From NCBI GenBank assembly GCA_023392075.1, contig JAEVZU010000065.1:1-7701 (forward strand): 7,701 bases of DNA. The letters are read 5' to 3'. Below are positions 5,754 to 7,701 of the stretch, one piece after another (positions within the stretch are counted from its first letter, which is position 1; every line of letters starts with the position of its first letter). The translations under genes were made by a program, and so were the position numbers. This DNA is from Bacillota bacterium (lineage in GTDB: Bacteria > Bacillota > Clostridia > Acetivibrionales > DSM-1351). The notes below the pieces were generated by a model that did not search any database, had not been told where the DNA came from, and saw only the letters and a list, made by a program, of their open reading frames with translations.

Positions 5754-7013
5754 ATGAGAAAAAAATTTGTTACGCTGTTTTTGGTAATGTTAGTTCTGAC
5801 AACTAACTTGGCAACGACCACTACTGGTGCCAATAGTAAGGAAGTATCTTCATCTGAACTATATAGTAAATGTTTAGAAATTGGTAGTAATTTTTTATAT
5901 GATTATTATTATTCAATTGATATGAAGAAGGACATTGATATGTCAAAATATTTTGACAACAAAGAATTAATTCAATATCTTGACTTAAAACATGATATTA
6001 TGAAAAACAGAGTGGTTCGTACCAACTGTGAAATATCCAATTTTTCTGTGGAAACAAGTTGCTATGATTCTAAAGTATTAGATAATAAAGTAGAAATTAC
6101 CTATAATGTATTAGTCAAACATCAGTATAGAGGGTTTGATGAAATGTCGGAATCAATGCAACAAGTCAAGCTGGGGTTTGAAAATATAAATGACTTAGTT
6201 AGTATTATTGATTATTTTGAGTTTACAAATTTTGATATAAATGTTATTCTAAAACAAGGAAAAACTGTAGAAGCATTAACCTTAAATTCCAATGATAACA
6301 GTTTTTATAAGCTTGATTTCGGTAAAGAGTCAAATGAAATTTTAGAAAATATTTTTGCTAAGGAAAATGAATTCTATGATAAACTTGATTCAGAAGCTGA
6401 ACTTTATAAGAATACTGAAAAGCAGCCTTCAGTTGGCATTACAAGTGTAAGTTCCACTGCAAGAAGCAATATGGTTACTTATGCGACAACAAATTGTAGC
6501 AAAACTGATCCGGCTTCAGGTAATTCAAGTAAGGCACCATATTATGATTTTAGCAGTATACAGTATGCGTATGATTGTACTAATTTTATGTCCCATTGCT
6601 TATTGGCGGGAGGTGCTTCAGAAAATCGTACTTCTTGGTATTATGATTCACTGTCAGCACGTACCCCTTCCTGGTCAGGTGTTAATGAATTTCATTCCTT
6701 TATTACAACTAATACATCAACAGGACCAAAAGCTGAGGCTAGAGCTTTGGCTTACAGTTGTCCTTCTCAATATGTAAATTGGGAAAGTGGTGATATTGTT
6801 CAGTTGCAGGAAGCAGACTATAATTATCCGGGCTTTGGTCATTCAACTATGATTACCGGTTCTTATGTTATGAATTCATTGCTGTATATACCGGTGGTAA
6901 CATCAAGAACAGCGGATAACTGGTACACTAAAAACGAAGTTCTTACAGTTAAGTATCCAATCGATGATGACATATTGGCATACAGATTAATACATCTAAC
7001 CGGTTTGACATAA
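5754..7013 (+). CDS. Secreted protein with C-terminal Amidase_6 (putative amidase) domain
   Basis: This 419-residue protein starts with a Sec signal peptide (RKK, then a hydrophobic stretch to about residue 20, with likely cleavage after TTTGA near 26). Residues 27-235 form an alpha/beta region of no clear family that may be a substrate- or wall-binding module. From about 237 the Amidase_6 domain follows: the YATTNC start, DCTNFMSHCLLAGG (274-287) with probable catalytic C275, WYYDS, the SWSGVNEFHSFI segment, WESGDIVQL (343-351), and FGHSTMITG (361-369) with probable catalytic H363. This papain-like Cys/His fold resembles wall amidases and peptidases, so peptidoglycan or peptide amide hydrolysis outside the cell is likely but unproven. 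Expression is from the strong promoter at 5681-5709. It is followed after 36 bases by a membrane-anchored protein, probably in one operon. Confidence 0.85.
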   Translation: MRKKFVTLFLVMLVLTTNLATTTTGANSKEVSSSELYSKCLEIGSNFLYDYYYSIDMKKDIDMSKYFDNKELIQYLDLKHDIMKNRVVRTNCEISNFSVETSCYDSKVLDNKVEITYNVLVKHQYRGFDEMSESMQQVKLGFENINDLVSIIDYFEFTNFDINVILKQGKTVEALTLNSNDNSFYKLDFGKESNEILENIFAKENEFYDKLDSEAELYKNTEKQPSVGITSVSSTARSNMVTYATTNCSKTDPASGNSSKAPYYDFSSIQYAYDCTNFMSHCLLAGGASENRTSWYYDSLSARTPSWSGVNEFHSFITTNTSTGPKAEARALAYSCPSQYVNWESGDIVQLQEADYNYPGFGHSTMITGSYVMNSLLYIPVVTSRTADNWYTKNEVLTVKYPIDDDILAYRLIHLTGLT

Positions 7014-7049
7014 CAATTTGCTTTAAATCCCTGTTCTCTTGGAGGCTAT

Positions 7050-7685
7050 ATGAATAAAAAGAACGTACTTATACTATTCTGTATTGCAATTGTTGCTTGT
7101 ACATCTATTCTGTTTATAGTTTTTAGTTATGGCAGTCACAAAGCAAATGTGGATGAAGTTGCTATTAACAGGGTTGATTTAAAAAAAGTTGATGCCTTAA
7201 TGATTGGGTCTGAAACCCCGAAACTACTTTACGCAGATAAAGATAAGGTTATATTTAATTGCAGCGGAGTATATGTTTATGATATAAAAAGCAAGATGGT
7301 TTCTAAATCGTTTGATACTTTATCACTATTGTCGGAGATGTATACTAAGCTTAGTTGTTTCGTTTCGCAAGACGGAAAGCAAATTATTTTTGGTGTCACT
7401 AAAGAGTCGGAAGGTGTTGTTGCCAGGTATGGTTATTCCTTTGAAAAGGACCATGTCAAAGAAATAACCCAGAAGGAATATGAAGATTATCGTGAGAAGA
7501 TGTTTAAATGCACATATTTAGATTATAACGCTGAACTGTACCAAAAGTCTTCCGGCATCATAGCAAATATTTCAGATACTGAATATGTTTATTTAACGTT
7601 TCAAGATTGGAAAGTAAGTACAATAAAAATAGTATATGTAAAGGATGGCAAAGAGACGTATTATAGTGTATTTGCCAACAATTAA
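7050..7685 (+). CDS. Membrane-anchored extracytoplasmic protein of unknown function
   Basis: This 211-residue protein has GGAGG at 7041-7045, four bases before ATG 7050. Residues 5-27 are hydrophobic after NKK and act as a signal anchor. An IVAC sequence at 14-17 fits a lipobox, but the hydrophobic stretch continues past the cysteine, so a transmembrane anchor is at least as likely as lipidation. The outer part (28-211) is rich in predicted beta strands with spaced aromatic and valine patterns (KVIFNCSGVYVYDIKSKMV, SQDGKQIIFGV, YVYLTFQDWKVSTIKIVYV) reminiscent of propeller-like or periplasmic sensor domains, but I recognise no family. It lies 36 bases after the amidase gene with no terminator between, so co-transcription and a linked surface role are inferred. 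The gene appears complete, ending 16 bases before the window edge. Confidence 0.75.
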   Translation: MNKKNVLILFCIAIVACTSILFIVFSYGSHKANVDEVAINRVDLKKVDALMIGSETPKLLYADKDKVIFNCSGVYVYDIKSKMVSKSFDTLSLLSEMYTKLSCFVSQDGKQIIFGVTKESEGVVARYGYSFEKDHVKEITQKEYEDYREKMFKCTYLDYNAELYQKSSGIIANISDTEYVYLTFQDWKVSTIKIVYVKDGKETYYSVFANN

Positions 7686-7701
7686 AAAGAAATATTTATT
7701 A

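Noticed and set aside
6481..6777. Open frame of 98 codons within the amidase gene in another frame
   Set aside because: It overlaps the catalytic domain of the amidase and has no ribosome site or protein-like features.
1..7701. CRISPR array, tRNA gene, insertion sequence, integrase or attachment site
   Set aside because: I found no regularly spaced direct repeats, no tRNA-like fold, no transposase or recombinase motifs and no flanking inverted repeats.

Overview
The window looks like a low-GC, Gram-positive, Clostridia-type chromosome. The protein-coding parts are mostly AT-rich, with strong GGAGG-type ribosome binding sites and near-consensus TATAAT promoters. The RNase P RNA is of bacterial type A. 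Genus cannot be fixed from sequence alone; a Ruminiclostridium/Acetivibrio/Clostridium-like anaerobe is a reasonable guess.

Layout. (1) 1-483: the RNase P RNA gene (rnpB), missing only its first few bases at the window edge, followed by a strong intrinsic terminator. Its P12 helix is enlarged into a long hairpin built of degenerate 7-nt repeats, the most unusual structure in the window. (2) 484-3060: an accessory cluster behind an extended -10 promoter (596-624). It holds a decayed DUF6304-like gene (one in-frame stop, two frameshifts), a DUF4274-like gene with a frameshifted C-terminus, an intact nucleotidyltransferase-fold protein (NTP_transf_6 type), an intact HEAT-like helical repeat protein, and then a short unidentified coding remnant. 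All run on the + strand with tight spacing. (3) 3061-3612: a GNAT N-acetyltransferase starting at TTG. (4) 3784-5088: a complete GH1 beta-glucosidase, visibly richer in G+C than its neighbours. (5) 5240-5548, minus strand: remains of a protein with BNR/Asp-box-like repeats, broken by two frameshifts. (6) 5681-7685: a textbook sigma-A promoter with a 12-bp palindrome at the expected transcription start, driving a secreted Amidase_6-type protein and a membrane-anchored protein of unknown function.

Working together. rnpB is housekeeping and GH1 is a stand-alone sugar hydrolase. The amidase and the anchored protein are probably co-transcribed and act at the cell surface. The region between rnpB and the GNAT gene looks like a turnover zone: unrelated small cytoplasmic proteins of little-known families, several broken, resembling the arrays of orphan or immunity-type genes found in Firmicutes. 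No toxin, recombinase or mobile element is visible, so that reading stays an inference. I saw no clear evidence of a complete new multi-gene system. The most novel signal is the heptad-repeat hairpin inside rnpB.
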